DNA of 64,000 nucleotides from Lachnospiraceae bacterium (GTDB lineage: Bacteria; Bacillota; Clostridia; Lachnospirales; Lachnospiraceae), in the NCBI GenBank assembly GCA_017468395.1, contig JAFUIR010000011.1:310001-374000 (forward strand), in the 5' to 3' direction. This document shows positions 26,323 to 35,537 of this stretch, piece after piece (positions within the stretch are counted from its first letter, which is position 1; the number at the start of each line of letters is the position of its first letter). The position numbers were made by a program, and so were the translations under genes. The notes beneath the pieces were generated by a model, which saw only the letters and a program-made list of their open reading frames with translations, was not told the origin of the DNA and made no database searches.

Positions 26323-27016
26323 ATTAGCAATTATTACGGCCCGGGGCGGCAGTAAAAGGATTCCCAGAAAAAACATTAAGGAATTTTGCGGAAAGCCTAT
26401 TTTGGCATATTCCATAGAGGCGGCAATAAAATCCGGTCTGTTTGACGAGGTTATGGTGTCCACAGACGACGAGGAAATTGCAGAAATTGCCGTAAAATAC
26501 GGGGCAAAAGTGCCCTTTTACCGCAGTGAGAAAACTGCCAACGATTTTGCAACGACCAATGATGTGTTGTTGGAAGTACTGGAAGAGTATGAAAAGCGGG
26601 GGCAGCAGTTTGATATGGCCTGTTGTCTGTATCCTACAGCTCCTTTTGTGACAGCAAAAAAGATACAAAAGGCCTTTGAAATGCTGGAAAATTCCGATGC
26701 AGATACTTTGATTCCGGTTGTAGCCTTTTCATATCCGCCTCAGCGTGCTATGATAGTAAAGGATGGCCGGTTGGTTTTTGAGTATCCGCAGTATATGGAT
26801 TCCAGGTCTCAGGATTTGATCCCCCATTATCATGATATCGGGCAGTTTTATTGCTTCCGTGTGGAGGCGTACAAAAAGAACCGCAAACTGATGCTGGGTA
26901 ATATTTTGCCTTTTGAGATATCTGAGATGGAAGTGCAGGACATAGACAATCCTACAGACTGGGAAATTGCTGAGATGAAATTCCGTCTGGGCGGTTTTGG
27001 GAGTGAAAATGAGTAG
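26315..27016 (+). CDS. pseF: Pseudaminic acid cytidylyltransferase
   Basis: 233 residues, the normal length of PseF/NeuA-type CMP-sugar synthetases. AIITARGGSKRIPRKNIK is the CTP-binding loop. CCLYPTAPF and HYHDIGQFYCF are characteristic of PseF rather than NeuA or KdsB. The enzyme joins CTP and the nonulosonic acid to give the CMP donor. AAAGGAAC lies just upstream of ATG 26315. It overlaps the YfhO-like gene by eight bases and the FkbH-like gene by eight bases, so the run is tightly coupled. PseF is preferred over LegF because PseI and PseG follow; biochemical specificity is not proved. Confidence 0.85.
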   Translation: MSKLAIITARGGSKRIPRKNIKEFCGKPILAYSIEAAIKSGLFDEVMVSTDDEEIAEIAVKYGAKVPFYRSEKTANDFATTNDVLLEVLEEYEKRGQQFDMACCLYPTAPFVTAKKIQKAFEMLENSDADTLIPVVAFSYPPQRAMIVKDGRLVFEYPQYMDSRSQDLIPHYHDIGQFYCFRVEAYKKNRKLMLGNILPFEISEMEVQDIDNPTDWEIAEMKFRLGGFGSENE

Positions 27017-28649
27017 AAAAACAGCCATTTTGTCCAATATTAATATAAGCCCTTTGGTTCGGGAACTGAAAAATGATTCCCTGATAGAAGTCTATGAACC
27101 GGAAGGGTATGGAAACGAGTTGGGATATTTGTTAAATCCGAACTCTTCTTATCATGTATTTGGACCGGAAGCTACTTTTATATGGATGGATGTGGCGGAA
27201 TATCTGGGGCATGAGACAGATGTGGAAAATGCAAAAGCAAGGATTAGGCAGTGGTTTGGCACTTTTCTGGCATGCCTGAAAAGCGAGGTGTCTTATTTTG
27301 TTTCCGATGTACATTGGTGGGGAAATGAGATACTGGTGGGAGAAAACAAACTTAACCAAAAACAGATAGAATACATTTGGATGCAGGAACTGCAGAAAGT
27401 ATGTAAGGAAAACAGTAATGTTTATCCCCTTTCTTATGCCTGTATCATTGAAGAAATCGGTGTGAGAAACGCCTATTCCTCCAAAATGTGGTATATGGGA
27501 AAAATCGCTCACACACAGGCTGTATTTGAACAGATGGCAGTGGAAGTGAGAAGGAAAGTGACATTGCTTTCCCGTGTGCCTAAAAAGGTGTTGGTACTGG
27601 ATTTGGATAATACCCTGTGGGGCGGACTGGCAGGAGAACATGATGTACATCCCATCGTTCTTTCCGAGGACCACAAGGGCTTGGCATACAAAAATTTGCA
27701 GAGAGTGATTCTGCAAATGAAAAAAAGTGGTGTCATGTTGGCAATCAGTTCCAAAAATAATAGGAACGATGCCATGGAAATACTGCAAAATCATCCTCAT
27801 ATGGTTTTGCGGCCGGAAGATTTTGTTGCCATGGAGATTAACTGGGAACGAAAACCGGACAACTTGCGCAAAATAGCCCAAACATTGAATGTGGGATTGG
27901 ATTCCTTTGTGTTTTTTGATGACAGCGATGTGGAGCGTGAAATGGTGGGAAAAATGTTGCCCGAAGTAACAGTGGCGCAGTTTCCTGCCAAAGCGGAAAA
28001 CCTGGCAGAAGGTATGCTGGATATTTACCGCAGTTATTTTGAAGTGTTGAAGATTACTGAGGAGGACCGGGAAAAAACGGCTCTGTATTTTGCAAATACC
28101 AAACGACAGGAACTGCAAAACAGCGTGACGGATTTTAGGGGATATTTGCGGGAACTGGAAATGCAGATTGTTTGGGAAAATCCCGGCAATAATAAAGAAA
28201 GATTGTTGCAATTGGTAAATAAAACCAATCAATTCAACCTGACTACCAAACGTTATGAAGCGGCAGAATTGGAAAAGGTTTTGGAAAATGACCAAAAACA
28301 GGTATATTTGTACCGTGTGACGGATAAATTCGGCGATAATGGTATTGTGGGCGTGGTGATTGTGGACACCACAAAGGAAACGCCTTTGATAGAAGAGTTT
28401 ACCATGAGTTGCCGGGTAATGGGCAGGCAGATAGAGGATTACGTTTTGGATTATGTGGAGGAGGATATAAAGAAGATGGGATTTCACACTCTGGAAGCCC
28501 TATATATCCCCACAGCAAAAAATGGTCCTGTGGAAAAGTTATATGATAGAATGGGTTATGAAATCATAGAAGAAAGTGCCGCGCAAAAGCGCTACCGACT
28601 TGAGTTGGAGTGCAAGCCGGCGAGAGAATTTTTTGTGAAGGAGTCCTGA
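27009..28649 (+). CDS. FkbH-like HAD-superfamily protein (acyl-ACP loading, probably glyceryl)
   Basis: 546 residues. VLVLDLDNTLWGG holds the HAD catalytic aspartates (D198, D200). ISSKNN and FFDDSDVERE supply the later HAD motifs. The C-terminal acyltransfer domain has FTMSCRVMGRQIEDYVL, the conserved S-C-R-v-x-G-R block of FkbH proteins. FkbH enzymes take 1,3-bisphosphoglycerate, dephosphorylate it and load a glyceryl unit onto an acyl carrier protein. The next gene is an acyl carrier protein. ATG 27009 has GGGAG five bases upstream and is preferred over TTG 26997. Position between pseF and a PseH-like gene suggests it prepares an unusual N-acyl group for the sugar. Confidence 0.82.
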   Translation: MSRKTAILSNINISPLVRELKNDSLIEVYEPEGYGNELGYLLNPNSSYHVFGPEATFIWMDVAEYLGHETDVENAKARIRQWFGTFLACLKSEVSYFVSDVHWWGNEILVGENKLNQKQIEYIWMQELQKVCKENSNVYPLSYACIIEEIGVRNAYSSKMWYMGKIAHTQAVFEQMAVEVRRKVTLLSRVPKKVLVLDLDNTLWGGLAGEHDVHPIVLSEDHKGLAYKNLQRVILQMKKSGVMLAISSKNNRNDAMEILQNHPHMVLRPEDFVAMEINWERKPDNLRKIAQTLNVGLDSFVFFDDSDVEREMVGKMLPEVTVAQFPAKAENLAEGMLDIYRSYFEVLKITEEDREKTALYFANTKRQELQNSVTDFRGYLRELEMQIVWENPGNNKERLLQLVNKTNQFNLTTKRYEAAELEKVLENDQKQVYLYRVTDKFGDNGIVGVVIVDTTKETPLIEEFTMSCRVMGRQIEDYVLDYVEEDIKKMGFHTLEALYIPTAKNGPVEKLYDRMGYEIIEESAAQKRYRLELECKPAREFFVKES

Positions 28650-28677
28650 AAAAAGGATTTGACGGAGGCAAAACATA

Positions 28678-28899
28678 ATGGAAGCAAAGATTATCAGTAT
28701 CATTGAAGAAATTTTAAAGGTTCCGGCAGGAAGTGTGAACGCCGAGACTAAAATGGAAGATTTTGAGGCGTGGGATTCTTTGGCGCATGTGTTGATTATC
28801 GGTGCGCTGGAAGAACAACTGGGCATTGAAATCCCTTTGGATGAGGCCATTGAAATTACCGGCGTAGAGGAAATTCTAAAGTACGCATCAGAGAAATAA
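28678..28899 (+). CDS. Acyl carrier protein
   Basis: 73 residues, acidic, all-helical in pattern. FEAWDSLAHVLI contains the D-S-L phosphopantetheine site (Ser34). It is a discrete carrier protein rather than a domain of a synthase. It lies 28 bases after the FkbH-like gene and 18 bases before the GNAT gene, so it is the natural carrier linking the two. A fatty-acid ACP would normally sit with fab genes, which are absent here. Confidence 0.88.
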   Translation: MEAKIISIIEEILKVPAGSVNAETKMEDFEAWDSLAHVLIIGALEEQLGIEIPLDEAIEITGVEEILKYASEK

Positions 28900-28917
28900 C
28901 AGGCATAGGTAGAGAAT

Positions 28918-29469
28918 ATGAGTGTTACCCTTAGAAAAATTGTTGAGCAGGATTTGGAGCGCATCATGAATTGGCGCATGGACCCTGATATTACACGATA
29001 TATGAATACGGACCCGGTGCTGACCATGGAAGGACAGCGCAAGTGGCTGGCATCCATAGAGAGCAGACAGGATGTGAAATATTGGCTCATTGAGGTGGAT
29101 GGGCAGCCCGCAGGGGTTATTAATATCGGCGGTCTGGAGCATCCCGAAGGTCACTGCACTTGGGGATATTATGTAGGAGAAAAACGGCTCCGTTCCATCA
29201 AAACAGCTCTTGGTCTGGAGATGAGCATGTACGATTATCTTTTTGTTAAATTGGGCAAAAAGAAGTTGTACGGAGATATTTTTTCCTTAAATCAGGGTGT
29301 GATACAATTGCATCTTATGTGCGGCAGTGAAATTGTGGAAGAGAAAAAGGCCCATGTGGAGAAAAACGGCGAGTTTTTTGATGTCACGTTTATGTGTATG
29401 ACTGCGGAAAAGTGGTTGGAAATCAGAGACAGGAAAAAATACGAGAAAATTGAGTTCCCTGATGTTTGA
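28918..29469 (+). CDS. pseH: GNAT N-acyltransferase, PseH-like
   Basis: 183 residues. VTLRKIVEQDLERIMNWRMDPDITRYM is typical of PseH and related GNAT proteins, which N-acylate UDP-4-amino-4,6-dideoxy-AltNAc before PseG. The middle block WLIEVDGQPAGVINI and YYVGEKRLRS follow. The usual R-G-x-G-x-G/A coenzyme A loop is poor (KRLRSIKTALG), which could fit use of an acyl-ACP donor rather than acetyl-CoA. The ACP gene directly upstream makes that attractive. Name by context and N-terminal pattern; donor inferred. Confidence 0.7.
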   Translation: MSVTLRKIVEQDLERIMNWRMDPDITRYMNTDPVLTMEGQRKWLASIESRQDVKYWLIEVDGQPAGVINIGGLEHPEGHCTWGYYVGEKRLRSIKTALGLEMSMYDYLFVKLGKKKLYGDIFSLNQGVIQLHLMCGSEIVEEKKAHVEKNGEFFDVTFMCMTAEKWLEIRDRKKYEKIEFPDV

Positions 29470-29502
29470 CCGGGACTTTGTAAGCGGAGAAAGTGAGACG
29501 AG

Positions 29503-30555
29503 ATGAATAAGGAAATTAAAATTGGAGACCGAATCATAGGGGAAGATACCCCCGTATTTATTATTGCAGAAATGTCAGCAAATCATCTGATGGATTATGA
29601 CAGGGCGGTGGCAGTTATGAAGGCAGCCAAGGAAGCCGGTGCGGATGCCATTAAGATTCAGACGTACAAACCGGACACCATTACCTTGGACTGTGATGCG
29701 CCGGATTTTCAGATTACCCAAGGAACCATTTGGGACGGAACAACTTTGCACAAACTTTATGAGGAGGCGTATACTCCTTGGGAGTGGCAGCCGAAACTGC
29801 AAAAAGAAGCACAGGATATGGGACTGATTTTCTTTTCCTCTCCTTTTGATTTGACTTCGGTGGATTTTTTGGAAGAAATGGACATTCCGGTCTACAAAAT
29901 TGCCTCTTTTGAAATTAATGACATTCCTATGATCAAAAAGATAGCGAAACTGGGCAAACCCATTATTTTTTCTACGGGAATTGCCCATATGGCGGATATT
30001 GAACTGGCGTTAAAAACTTGTAAGGAAGAGGGAAATGAGAATGTGATTTTGTTGAAATGCACTTCTTCCTACCCTTGTCCGTACGAAGATATGAATCTGC
30101 GCACCATCACAAATATGAAAGATACCTTTGATTGTGTGGTAGGTGTATCGGATCATTCTATGGGTAGTGCTGCGGCAGGTGCAGCAGTGGCGCTGGGAGC
30201 CAGAGTGGTGGAAAAACATTTGACTTTAAGCAGGGCAGACGGCGGTGCGGACAGTGCTTTTTCCATGGAACCTCAGGAATTCAAAGAAATGGTGGATAAT
30301 ATCCGTATCATTGAAAAGGCTCTCGGAAAGGTAACCTATGAACTGACTGAAAAACAGGCAAGGGAAAGGGAACATTCCAGATCCTTGTATGTGGCAAAGG
30401 ATATGAAGGCGGGCGAGGTGTTCACACCGGAAAATGTAAAATCCGTTCGTCCTGCATTTGGACTTCACACAAAGCATTATGAAGAAATTTTAGGAAGAAA
30501 AGTGACAAAGGATGTGTCCATGGGAACCCCTATGTCATGGAATTTGGTAGAATAG
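29503..30555 (+). CDS. pseI: Pseudaminic acid synthase
   Basis: 350 residues, the normal NeuB-family length. FIIAEMSANH, then YTPWEWQPKL and TLSRADGGADSAFSMEP are the PseI hallmarks that separate it from NeuB and LegI. The N-terminal TIM barrel condenses 2,4-diacetamido-trideoxy-altrose with phosphoenolpyruvate; the last 60 residues form the SAF (antifreeze-like) domain with the KSVRPAFGLHTKHYEEILG block. It starts 33 bases after the PseH-like gene and ends 10 bases before pseG. Confidence 0.9.
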   Translation: MNKEIKIGDRIIGEDTPVFIIAEMSANHLMDYDRAVAVMKAAKEAGADAIKIQTYKPDTITLDCDAPDFQITQGTIWDGTTLHKLYEEAYTPWEWQPKLQKEAQDMGLIFFSSPFDLTSVDFLEEMDIPVYKIASFEINDIPMIKKIAKLGKPIIFSTGIAHMADIELALKTCKEEGNENVILLKCTSSYPCPYEDMNLRTITNMKDTFDCVVGVSDHSMGSAAAGAAVALGARVVEKHLTLSRADGGADSAFSMEPQEFKEMVDNIRIIEKALGKVTYELTEKQAREREHSRSLYVAKDMKAGEVFTPENVKSVRPAFGLHTKHYEEILGRKVTKDVSMGTPMSWNLVE

Positions 30556-30565
30556 AGGAGAGGTC

Positions 30566-31597
30566 ATGTTTTTTGTCAGGGCAGACGGTAATGCGGCTAT
30601 CGGTGCAGGACATCTTATGCGGTGTCTGACGGTGGCAGAGGAAATAAAGAAAAAACAGGATGTGTGTGTGCTCTGCGGGGACGAGGCTTCTGCTGCTTTG
30701 GCGGAAAGTTACGGATATGAAACCAAAGTGCTCGGGGAACTGCCGTTTTCTGTGCGGGAAGCGGAAAAAATCTGCGGACTGTTACAGGGAGATAAGCAGG
30801 ACAAACTATTAGTAGACAGTTACCTGATCTCCAAAGAATATGTTTCCTGTCTGACGCAAAAGGCCTTTGTTATTTGTTTTGATGATATGGCGGATAAGAT
30901 TTTGCCGGCGGACATGGTGGTAAATTATAATGTGTTTGCTACAAAAAAACGGTATCATCTGTTGTATGAAGGCGTGGAAAAGAAGCCGGAATTTTTGTTG
31001 GGAGCATCTTATATTCCCTTAAGGGAGCAATTTCGGGGAGCAAAAGAGAACGTCAGATGGCAATTTACGGATGTGCTGATTACAACCGGTGGCGGTGATG
31101 AAAAAAATCATGCCGGAACCATTTTGGAAAGTCTTTTAAAAAGAAAAGAACTGGAAAATGTGACGTTTCATGTGGTGTGCGGTGCGTTCAGTCCCAATTA
31201 CGAGAAACTGACAGAGGTGTCGGAAAATAACGGCCGTGTGGTACTTCACAAAAATGTGAAAGATATGGCGGGGCTGATGCAAAAGTGTGACGGGGCAGTA
31301 ACTGCGGGAGGCACTACGGTATATGAACTATGTGCCTTGGGAGTGCCTATGGTTGCCTTTTCTTACGCAGAAAACCAAAAACAGTTAGTGTCTTATCTGG
31401 CAAAGTTGGATAGAGGGTTGGGAGCGGGCTATTTGCCCGATGAACCTTGGGAAGTGATTGAAAATATTGTCTGCGCCGTAGCGGAAATGGCGACATCCGC
31501 AAGCAGGCGCACAGAACTGATAAAAACGGAAAAAAGTTTGGTGGATGGCATGGGTGCGGTGCGCCTGGCTGGGAAATTTATGGAGAACCCGAATTGA
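30566..31597 (+). CDS. pseG: UDP-2,4-diacetamido-2,4,6-trideoxy-altropyranose hydrolase
   Basis: 343 residues. FFVRADGNAAIGAGHLMRCL is the PseG glycine-rich loop with the catalytic histidine, and the C-terminal half (ITTGGGDEKNH, TAGGTTVYELCALGVPMV) is the GT-B nucleotide-sugar half. The enzyme releases UDP to give the free sugar used by PseI. Gene order pseI-pseG with a 10-base gap supports the call. The stop overlaps the TTG start of the next gene. Confidence 0.9.
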   Translation: MFFVRADGNAAIGAGHLMRCLTVAEEIKKKQDVCVLCGDEASAALAESYGYETKVLGELPFSVREAEKICGLLQGDKQDKLLVDSYLISKEYVSCLTQKAFVICFDDMADKILPADMVVNYNVFATKKRYHLLYEGVEKKPEFLLGASYIPLREQFRGAKENVRWQFTDVLITTGGGDEKNHAGTILESLLKRKELENVTFHVVCGAFSPNYEKLTEVSENNGRVVLHKNVKDMAGLMQKCDGAVTAGGTTVYELCALGVPMVAFSYAENQKQLVSYLAKLDRGLGAGYLPDEPWEVIENIVCAVAEMATSASRRTELIKTEKSLVDGMGAVRLAGKFMENPN

Positions 31598-32460
31598 AAA
31601 GAGAAAAAGTACAGTGGCTGAAACAGAATATAGGTTATGGGGCTTTTGGTGCTTTTTTTGCGCTGCTTCTCTTGGGAATCATTGTATGGAGCGGTCAAAA
31701 TACCAGTGAATATGAAATTGTGGTGCTGGGCGACAGCGTTGTGGGAAATCAATATTCTGAAAGCAGTATTACGGATGTTATGCAACAGCGGCTGGGGATG
31801 ACCGTTTTTAACGGTGCTTTGGGAGGAACCGGTATGGCCTTCCAAAACCATGAACTTGTGGCATCTGAAGTGCCTTCTTTGTGGTGCATGGCCGAATTGG
31901 CAAAGGCAATTTGTTATGACGACTGGGGGGCGCAAAAAGCCTGCGTGGAATACGGGGACAATTATAGGAAAATAAATACGCAGACGCTGAAATATTTTAA
32001 AAACCGGATAGAAGAATTGTCCCATATTGATTTTGATAAAGTAAAAATTTTAATTATTGAACATGGAACCAACGACTACAACAGCGGCTGCCCTTTGGAT
32101 AATGAAAGTGACCCTTATGACATTACTACTTACGGAGGTGCCCTGCGCAGCAGTTTGCGGCTGTTAAAGGAAACCTATCCCGATTTGCGCATTGTGCTGG
32201 TGACGCCGGTGTACTGCGAATTTGGAGAGGATGGCGCGCGAAAATGTTATAATACAGACTTTGGCGGCGGCTATCTGGACGATTATGTGGAAAAAGAAAA
32301 AGAGATTGCAGCTGATTTTGGTGTGGAAGTGATAGACGCTTACCATAACAGTGGCATTCATGAAGAAAATATAGAAGAATATCTGCTGGACAGATTACAT
32401 CCCACGCAGGAGGGAACTGTTTTACTCGGAGAGTTTTTGGCAGATTATTTTTTGCAGTGA
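31594..32460 (+). CDS. Membrane-anchored SGNH-hydrolase-like protein
   Basis: 288 residues with one N-terminal membrane segment (about 14-33) and an extracellular SGNH domain. LGDSVVGN gives the nucleophile S48, EHGTNDY the G-x-N-D block and DRLHPT the D266/H269 pair, so the catalytic set is complete. Such proteins are esterases or acyl transferases of surface sugars. The TTG at 31594 overlaps the pseG stop (TTGA) and has GGAGA eight bases upstream. It is a close paralogue of the protein at 44834. It could adjust acyl groups on the pseudaminic-acid residue or elsewhere on the glycan. Confidence 0.78.
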   Translation: MKREKVQWLKQNIGYGAFGAFFALLLLGIIVWSGQNTSEYEIVVLGDSVVGNQYSESSITDVMQQRLGMTVFNGALGGTGMAFQNHELVASEVPSLWCMAELAKAICYDDWGAQKACVEYGDNYRKINTQTLKYFKNRIEELSHIDFDKVKILIIEHGTNDYNSGCPLDNESDPYDITTYGGALRSSLRLLKETYPDLRIVLVTPVYCEFGEDGARKCYNTDFGGGYLDDYVEKEKEIAADFGVEVIDAYHNSGIHEENIEEYLLDRLHPTQEGTVLLGEFLADYFLQ

Positions 32461-32484
32461 GGAAAGAACCGGAGGTGAGAACCC

Positions 32485-34038
32485 ATGAGGATACAAAGTC
32501 CGTCAGAAGTATGGCTTTGGCTGAAAACAAAAGTGAAAAAAGAATGGAAAATAGCATTTGCAGCGGCTTTTTTGCTTGGCTTGCTGATTCATATGCCTAT
32601 TATGCTCAGGGATATTCCCAATCATGATGGATTGGCCAGCATGTATTTCGACCAAAATATGATTACTTCCGGAAGATGGTTTTTATCTGTGGCCTGTGGA
32701 TTGTCTTCCTATTTCACTTTGCCTTGGATGATCGGGCTTTTGGGAATTTTGTTTTTATCCCTTGGGGCAGTGGCACTAACGGAGATACTGGAAATAAAGC
32801 AGGGGATGACGGTAATTTTGGTCAGCGGTCTGCTTGTGAGTTTTCCGGCGCTTGCCTCTACATTTGCATATGTATTTACGTTGGACGGATATATGCTGGG
32901 GCTGCTTTTTGCGGTGCTGGCTGTTCTTTTTACTAAGAAATATGCAAAAGGTTTTGTAATGGGCGCAGTTTTTCTTGCTTTTAGCCTGGGAGTTTATCAG
33001 GCATATCTCCCTTTTGCCATATTGCTTAGCATATACTGCATTTTGCTGTTCTTTTTGGAAGACCATTCTGTGAAAGAAAAGGCTAAAAAGGTGTTTTCTT
33101 ATGTGGGAATGGGACTTTTGGGAGGAATTCTTTATTATGTGATTTTGCAGGTGCTTTTGAAAATACAGGGGAAAGAATTGGCTTCCTATCAGGGTATTGA
33201 CGGTATGGGAAACATGTCGGGACTGGATTTGGGGGCAACTTTGAAAAATATTTTCGGGGATTTTGCAGTGTTTACCATAAAAGGACACGTCCTGTTTAAC
33301 AATGTGTTTTCGGGAGCAGCACTGCTTTTACTGGCGGCACTTGCGGGAATTACTTTGATAAAAGTAATCGCAGGGAAAAAACTTTGGAAGAGTCTGTGGT
33401 TTTATGTGACTTTACTTTTGCTGACAGTGATTTTGCCGGTGGGAAGTAATATTATTCTTATTATTTCACCGGGAGTAAATTATCATTTGCTGATGCGTTA
33501 TCAGTGGGTTTTGTATCTTATCTGTGCCGTGGGATTTGTGGACAGATACATGAAGACGGAAGATAAATTTTACGGATGGAGCAGATGGGGGGCATTGCTT
33601 GCGGCAGGCGTTTTGGTTTTTAACTATGCAGTGATGGATAATATTGCCTATTCCAATCTGGAAAAACGGTTTGATAAAACCTATGCATACTGCCTGCGGC
33701 TTTTGGATCGCATGGAACAGACTAAGGGGTATTATCCCGGTATTCCGGTAGCTATGATTGGGGTTGTGGGAGATGACCAGTACCCTGTGACAGACATTAC
33801 CGGTGAAGTGACCGGCTCACTGATAGGTATTCCGGGGGATAGTTTGCTTTATAAAGCGGAAGACTATAAGGCGTTTTTTAAAAATTATCTTGGGGTGGAA
33901 ATTAATCCCATTGATATTAACAGGATACCGGAAATCTATGATTCCCCGGAGTACATTGCGATGGATAGTTTTCCGGGCGAGAACTCGGTTTGCGTGGTGG
34001 ATGGAGTGTTGTATATTAAGACCGAGAATCAGCATTAG
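32485..34038 (+). CDS. GtrII-like membrane glucosyltransferase
   Basis: 517 residues, about eleven membrane segments, and a C-terminal extracellular part of about 110 residues. MLRDIPNHDGLASMYF puts acidic residues in the first outer loop, and AFSLGVYQAYLPFAI is the conserved block of the GtrII family of O-antigen/teichoic-acid glucosyltransferases. These transfer a sugar from polyprenyl phosphate to a surface polymer. It follows the SGNH gene by 24 bases. Polyprenyl-phosphate donors could come from the GtrB-like enzymes in the cluster. Confidence 0.75.
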   Translation: MRIQSPSEVWLWLKTKVKKEWKIAFAAAFLLGLLIHMPIMLRDIPNHDGLASMYFDQNMITSGRWFLSVACGLSSYFTLPWMIGLLGILFLSLGAVALTEILEIKQGMTVILVSGLLVSFPALASTFAYVFTLDGYMLGLLFAVLAVLFTKKYAKGFVMGAVFLAFSLGVYQAYLPFAILLSIYCILLFFLEDHSVKEKAKKVFSYVGMGLLGGILYYVILQVLLKIQGKELASYQGIDGMGNMSGLDLGATLKNIFGDFAVFTIKGHVLFNNVFSGAALLLLAALAGITLIKVIAGKKLWKSLWFYVTLLLLTVILPVGSNIILIISPGVNYHLLMRYQWVLYLICAVGFVDRYMKTEDKFYGWSRWGALLAAGVLVFNYAVMDNIAYSNLEKRFDKTYAYCLRLLDRMEQTKGYYPGIPVAMIGVVGDDQYPVTDITGEVTGSLIGIPGDSLLYKAEDYKAFFKNYLGVEINPIDINRIPEIYDSPEYIAMDSFPGENSVCVVDGVLYIKTENQH

Positions 34039-34067
34039 CAGATGCAAATATTGAAAGAGGAAAGAAA

Positions 34068-35528
34068 ATGCTGTTTAATTCTTATGTGTTTATACTGGCG
34101 TTTTTGCCGGTTGTATGGGTTCTTTATTTTGGACTCAACAAACTGAAATGGTACAAGGCGGCGACATGGGCATTGGTGCTGGCGTCCTTGTTCTTTTATG
34201 GTTTTAATAACTGGAAATTTTGTCTTGTGCTTATAGCCAGTATTGTGGTGAATTTCGTGCTCCACAGGGTACTTTTGTATTTGGAGCAGGGCAGAAAGTT
34301 TATACTGGTTTTGGGGATTGCAGCCAATGTGGGTTTGTTGTTTTACATTAAGTATACGGATTTCTTTTTGGAAAATGTGAATGCTTTGTTTGGCTTAAGT
34401 TTCCCTATGCAAAACATTTTGCTTCCTTTGGGAATCAGTTTCTATACGTTCCAGCAACTTTCCTTTGTGGTGGACAGTTACCGGAAAGATACGCAGAAGT
34501 ATTCCTTCGGGGAATATGCTCTGTTTGTTTCCTTCTTCCCGCAGCTTATTGCCGGGCCCATTGTGCTTCACAGTGATATGGTTCCCCAGTTTCGGGACAT
34601 GGCAAGGAGAAAATTAAATGCTGCCAATATTTATGACGGTTTGCAGTATTTCACACTGGGACTTGCAAAAAAAGTTTTGGTGGCAGATACTTTCGGCAGA
34701 GCGGTGGACTGGGGATATTCCAATATCATGGAACTTAATGCGCTTTCTGCTATTGTGTTGATTTTGGGCTATACCATACAGATTTATTTCGATTTTAGCG
34801 GATATTGTGATATGGCAATGGGTTTGGGTAAATTATTTAATTTTGATATTGCCATAAACTTTAATTCCCCTTACAAGGCTAAAAGTGTGGGAGAATTTTG
34901 GGACAGATGGCATATGACCCTGACCAAGTTCTTTACTACTTATGTATACATTCCTTTAGGCGGCAGTAGAAAAGGGTTGACCAGAACCTGCATCAATACT
35001 ATGATTGTATTCTTTATCAGTGGTTTCTGGCATGGCGCAGATTGGACCTTTGTGGTTTGGGGCGTGATGCACGGAACTGTTCTGGTTCTGGAGCGTCTCT
35101 TTGTAAAACCTCTTGCAAAAGTGCCGGGCTTTATAAAATGGCTTTATACTTTCTGCTTCGTAAACTTTGCGTGGGTATTCTTTAGGGCAGACTTTTTCAG
35201 GCAGGTACTGTCGGTGTTCAAACGCGCACTGCTTGGGGAAGGTGGTAGCGTAGTTTTGGAAATGAGACAGGAATTTGCAGGAGAAGGATTGAACAATTTG
35301 TTATCTCAGGTGCAGGGCATGGGAAACGTGACGGATATGTGGAACCAAATTGCCATTTGGCTGTGGTTTGGAGTGGTATCCATAATAATGTTCTTTGGAA
35401 AAAATACTCATGAAATTGTGGGACAAAAGAAGACAAGCAGCCTGTATATCTATGGTCTGGCAGTGCTTGCCCTTTTATCCATGATATCTTTGGCAGACGT
35501 ATCCAAATTCCTGTACTTTAATTTCTAG
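34068..35528 (+). CDS. MBOAT-family O-acyltransferase (AlgI/DltB-like)
   Basis: 486 residues, many membrane segments. The family histidines are present: RWHMTLTKFF (H282) and the catalytic one in SGFWHGADWTF (H322). The order LLPLGISFYTFQQLSFVVD, then FFPQLIAGPI, is that of AlgI/DltB proteins, which pass acyl groups through the membrane for O-acylation of surface polymers. It has the size and start of AlgI rather than the shorter DltB. The SGNH protein that begins 10 bases after it is the expected partner. Confidence 0.9.
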   Translation: MLFNSYVFILAFLPVVWVLYFGLNKLKWYKAATWALVLASLFFYGFNNWKFCLVLIASIVVNFVLHRVLLYLEQGRKFILVLGIAANVGLLFYIKYTDFFLENVNALFGLSFPMQNILLPLGISFYTFQQLSFVVDSYRKDTQKYSFGEYALFVSFFPQLIAGPIVLHSDMVPQFRDMARRKLNAANIYDGLQYFTLGLAKKVLVADTFGRAVDWGYSNIMELNALSAIVLILGYTIQIYFDFSGYCDMAMGLGKLFNFDIAINFNSPYKAKSVGEFWDRWHMTLTKFFTTYVYIPLGGSRKGLTRTCINTMIVFFISGFWHGADWTFVVWGVMHGTVLVLERLFVKPLAKVPGFIKWLYTFCFVNFAWVFFRADFFRQVLSVFKRALLGEGGSVVLEMRQEFAGEGLNNLLSQVQGMGNVTDMWNQIAIWLWFGVVSIIMFFGKNTHEIVGQKKTSSLYIYGLAVLALLSMISLADVSKFLYFNF

Positions 35529-35537
35529 GGGGTAACC

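Noticed and set aside
27132-28487. A 451-codon open frame on the minus strand
   Set aside because: It lies wholly opposite the FkbH-like gene, whose motifs are clear. The product is rich in His, Phe and Ile without domain motifs, as expected from antisense of A+T-leaning coding DNA.
26315-31597. Legionaminic or N-acetylneuraminic acid pathway
   Set aside because: PseI-type TLSRADGG and WEWQPKL blocks and the PseG glycine-rich loop fit pseudaminic acid better; no NeuC/LegG epimerase or Leg-type genes are seen.
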